Assembly: GCA_963841855.1 (NCBI GenBank)
Contig: CAWJEJ010000003.1
Span: 682,001 to 746,000, forward strand
Reading direction: 5' to 3'
DNA length: 64,000 nt
Origin: CAXBBB01 sp963841855
Lineage (GTDB): Bacteria > Bacteroidota > Rhodothermia > Rhodothermales > BA12
Below the pieces are notes generated by a model. It saw only the letters and a program-made list of their open reading frames with translations. It searched no databases and had not been told where the DNA came from. Each line of letters starts with the position of its first letter. Position 1 is the stretch's first letter. This document shows, one piece after another, positions 61,920 through 64,000 of this stretch. The position numbers and the translations under genes were made by a program.

Positions 61920-62822
61920 ATGCCTGCTATTCTCGATTTCCCCTCACACGTCACGCTCTGCGAAGTAGGACCGCGCGACGGCTTCCAGTTCGAAGACACG
62001 CCGATTCCAACCGACCGCAAAGTCGACTGGGTCACGCGACTGGCTAGGGCCGGGTTGCCTCGCATCCAGGCGACGAGTTTCGTCCACCCCAAGTGGGTAC
62101 CGCAAATGGCCGATGCGTCGGACGTGATCGCCCAGCTTCCCGCCGTCCCGGGCTGCGTCTACTCGGCGCTGGCGCTCAACGAAAAGGGCGTCGAGCGGGC
62201 ACTGGCCGCAGGCGTTGGTGCCATCGACCTGTCCATCGCCACGCACCCGCAGCACGCGCGCGACAACGTCAACATGACGGTCGAGGAGGGCGCCGAACGG
62301 GCCGCGGCGATGATCCGCATGGCGCGCGAGGGCGGAGCCGAGGTGCAACTGAACTTGCAAACCGTGTGGGGCTACGCGCAGGCCGAGGACGTGCCGCTCG
62401 CGACCATCACCCGGTTAGCCGAGCGCTTCGCCGACCGAGTCGACACGTTCTCGCTGGCAGATTCGACCGGGCGCGCCCACCCGCTGTCGATCCGCTTCAG
62501 GATCGCCGCTGTGCGCAAAGTGGCGCCCCATGCCCGGCTCGTCCTCCACCTCCACGACACGCGCGGCGCCGGACTCGCCAACGTCGTCGCGGCGCTGGAG
62601 TCGGGCGTCGACTGGTTCGACACGTCGCTGGGCGGATTGGGAGGCTGCCCCTTCATCCCCGGCGCGACCGGCAACATCGCGACCGAGGATACGGCGGCTC
62701 TGCTGGGCGCGCTGAGCGTGCAGACGGGCATCGACGTGGAGGCCGTGTCGCAGGTGACGCGCGAGGTCGCGGAGTTTCTGGGGCGAGCGCTGCCGGGCAA
62801 GGTATATGGGCTGAGCGGCTGA
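61920..62822 (+). CDS. Hydroxymethylglutaryl-CoA lyase-like enzyme
   Basis: 300 residues from ATG 61920; an in-frame start at 61872 would overlap the divergent kinase start. HMGL-like TIM barrel: VTLCEVGPRDGFQFED (metal Asp and Arg), ATSFVHPKWVPQMADA, DLSIATHPQHARDNVNM, FSLADSTGRAHP, RLVLHLHDTRGAGLANVVA (HxH metal ligands) and GLGGCPFIPGATGNIATED with the catalytic Cys. Cleaves HMG-CoA to acetyl-CoA and acetoacetate in leucine degradation, although related lyases use other acyl-CoAs. No leucine-pathway neighbours are visible. A strong hairpin follows. Confidence 0.93.
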   Translation: MPAILDFPSHVTLCEVGPRDGFQFEDTPIPTDRKVDWVTRLARAGLPRIQATSFVHPKWVPQMADASDVIAQLPAVPGCVYSALALNEKGVERALAAGVGAIDLSIATHPQHARDNVNMTVEEGAERAAAMIRMAREGGAEVQLNLQTVWGYAQAEDVPLATITRLAERFADRVDTFSLADSTGRAHPLSIRFRIAAVRKVAPHARLVLHLHDTRGAGLANVVAALESGVDWFDTSLGGLGGCPFIPGATGNIATEDTAALLGALSVQTGIDVEAVSQVTREVAEFLGRALPGKVYGLSG

Positions 62823-62830
62823 TGCGAGAA

Positions 62831-62863
62831 AGCCTGCCCCATCTCTCAGACAGGGCAGGCTTG
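62831..62863. terminator. Bidirectional hairpin between converging genes
   Basis: Perfect 10-bp stem AAGCCTGCCC (62831-62840) with GGGCAGGCTT (62854-62863) around 13 nt, between the HMGL-like gene and the converging lipoprotein gene. A/T closing pairs give short T-ends on both strands. Confidence 0.65.
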
Positions 62864-62888
62864 TGCGAGCCGAAGTCGCGGCGCAGAC

Positions 62889-63509
62889 TCAGTCGCGCCG
62901 CCTCTCCTTGCGCTCGGCGCGCTCGACCGAGAACGTGCCCTCGACGCTGACCGTTTGGCGCGTGGCGGTCGAGTCAGACGCGGTGCGGCGGCCGAGCACG
63001 ACGGCGTCGAACGCGAACGTGCCTTCGAGCGCGTCGTCGGTCATGTTGGTAAACGTGATCGTACCGTCCGTTCCTAGCGCGTGCGTCCGGTCGTCGTCGC
63101 CCCTAAAGTGGTAGGCTGCCTTGAAGTGGTCGATCGGGGCGGCGCGGCGGCGGCGGATGCGCTCGGTCGGCAGGCCGATAGGGTAGGCGGTTCCGAGCGT
63201 GACGCCGTCCGAGAGGAAACCAGCCAGCCGAAACGATTGGGTGCGGTCGTCCGAGGTCAGGCGCAGGCCCAGGGCGGTGCCGGTCCGCGTGGTGTCGTCG
63301 CGCGTGAAGCTGACGAAGCCGCCCCCAAGTACGCCGTCCGCTGCGAGCGCGTCGGTCGAGCCGGAGAACGACTGTGAGGTGCCGTCGGGCGAGGTGACGG
63401 TGGCTTGGAACGTCTGGGCGACTTCGATCGGCGTGTCGATCGCGTCGGTGCTGTCGCAGGCGATAAAGAAAAGTGCCGCTAGAGGCAGCAGGAGAGAGAG
63501 GCGTCGCAT
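62889..63509 (-). CDS. Lipoprotein of unknown function (tandem paralog A)
   Basis: 206 residues from ATG 63509. Lipoprotein signal MRRLSLLLPLAALFFIACDS. The remainder is predicted beta-rich without a known domain: VAQTFQATVTSPDGTSQSFS, GGGFVSFTRDDTTRTGTALG, TDGTITFTNMTDDALEGTFA, VSVEGTFSVERAE. The C-terminal part (GTITFTNxTDDxxEGTFxF...EGTF) matches the partial gene immediately upstream, so the two are tandem duplicates. Such small beta-sandwich lipoproteins are common in this phylum; no function can be assigned. Confidence 0.85.
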   Translation of the reverse strand: MRRLSLLLPLAALFFIACDSTDAIDTPIEVAQTFQATVTSPDGTSQSFSGSTDALAADGVLGGGFVSFTRDDTTRTGTALGLRLTSDDRTQSFRLAGFLSDGVTLGTAYPIGLPTERIRRRRAAPIDHFKAAYHFRGDDDRTHALGTDGTITFTNMTDDALEGTFAFDAVVLGRRTASDSTATRQTVSVEGTFSVERAERKERRRD

Positions 63510-63610
63510 GTCGAGAATGGGTGGGGTGGAAGTGAACGGCAGTAGCATAGGCGCCTTTCTGCGTCAGCACGTTCCCCAAAGTGTGGCGGTTGTGTGTCGA
63601 TCCCAAAGGC

Positions 63611-63646
63611 CACGCGGCGCGCCTCCCGTCGAAAGCGCGCCGCGTG
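63611..63646 (-). terminator. Strong GC hairpin after lipoprotein paralog B
   Basis: Perfect 12-bp stem CACGCGGCGCGC (63611-63622) with GCGCGCCGCGTG (63635-63646) around 12 nt, 17 bp after the stop of the upstream minus-strand gene. On the minus strand GCCTTTGG follows, so the T-run is short. Confidence 0.6.
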
Positions 63647-63662
63647 CCAGAGCGAGTAGAGA

Positions 63663-64000
63663 TCAGCGGCTTCCGTCGCGGTCCGGAGTCACGCGGCGAT
63701 CGGTGCGAAACGTGCCCTCGAACGTCGTCGGCTCGGCCGAACGCGCACCGTCGGCGCTTATGACGAGCGTCCGCGCTTGGAAACGAAAGCTGCCCACCCG
63801 CACGTCGTCGGTGGCTTCGGTGAACGTGATCGACCCGTCGCCGCCCAGCGCGAGCAGCGACTGAGCCTGCGACTGCGTGACATAGACGGAGATGAAGGTG
63901 TTTGCGCCGCTGAAACCGAGCGTGGATTCGTCCGCTGCTTGGTCGCCGCCGCGCGTGAATCCGATGGCATACTTCTGACCTACGACGGGTATGGCGTCGG
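63663..64000 (-). CDS. Putative lipoprotein paralog B (5' end off window)
   Basis: The last 111 codons of a gene entering from the right edge. It reads VVGQKYAIGFTRGGDQAADE, TLGFSGANTFISVYVTQS, GGDGSITFTEATDDVRVGSF, RFQARTLVISADGA and TTFEGTFRTDRR before the stop at 63663. The pattern GSITFTxxTDDxxxGxFxF...EGTF matches the complete lipoprotein next to it, so a signal with lipobox is expected upstream but cannot be seen. Function unknown. Confidence 0.75.
   Translation of the reverse strand, partial: DAIPVVGQKYAIGFTRGGDQAADESTLGFSGANTFISVYVTQSQAQSLLALGGDGSITFTEATDDVRVGSFRFQARTLVISADGARSAEPTTFEGTFRTDRRVTPDRDGSR

Overview
This window comes from a GC-rich (low-to-mid 60s percent by eye) member of the Bacteroidota/Rhodothermota. 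The evidence is a complete rRNA operon whose 16S reads like the Rhodothermales, and four secreted proteins built from repeats of the 'DGKLYF...ELxxYDPATG' type that end in a type IX secretion (T9SS) C-terminal sorting domain. Several lipoproteins carry a clear lipobox. Shine-Dalgarno sequences are almost absent before start codons, although the 16S 3' end keeps CCTCCT. I could not place the family or genus from sequence alone.

Layout. 1-3.4 kb: a truncated lipoprotein phosphodiesterase, a MerR regulator, a frameshifted Uma2 nuclease and ruvB. 3.4-12.5 kb: a DUF3109 protein, rpoN, tadA, two or three small acetyltransferase or hydrolase genes, an AT-rich orphan gene (5826-6497), a T9SS repeat protein, a cysteine desulfurase and a lipid kinase. 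12.8-17.8 kb: nhaA, a decayed NmrA-like fragment, tsaE, pgeF, a receiver-only response regulator, aroE and a LolD-type ATPase. 17.9-36.7 kb: metH, a lipoprotein acetolactate-decarboxylase homologue, a BatA-type protein, a second Uma2 gene, uvrA, a DUF429 protein, a PAS histidine kinase, a trans-sulfuration enzyme, proline dehydrogenase, a CPBP protein, pyrR and a PASTA protein. 36.9-42.5 kb: tandem rRNA promoters, then 16S, tRNA-Ile, tRNA-Ala, 23S, 5S and a terminator. 42.6-49.6 kb: purL, trxA, trxB, a membrane protein and an M1 peptidase. 49.7-61.9 kb: a leftward array of three paralogous T9SS repeat proteins behind a NarL-type response regulator and a propeller-type sensor kinase. 61.9-64 kb: an HMG-CoA-lyase-like gene and two related lipoprotein genes.

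The most unusual part is 49.7-61.9 kb. The three large secreted paralogs share a duplicated intergenic module (terminator, then a near-identical upstream region with the 14-mer GTAGCCAAAAGGYC about 110 nt before each start). A variant of the 14-mer also precedes the response regulator. Two of the three paralogs and the kinase carry frameshifts. The kinase has seven successive frame changes, all in the same direction, within about 600 bp. Whether this is real decay or a local consensus error is the key open question.

Other points: ruvB and uvrA share an 18-bp motif just upstream of their starts (a candidate SOS box of this lineage). Three promoters match the E. coli-like TTGACA-N17-TAtcaT pattern rather than the usual Bacteroidota promoter. 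A Bacteroidota-type interspersed repeat lies after trxB.
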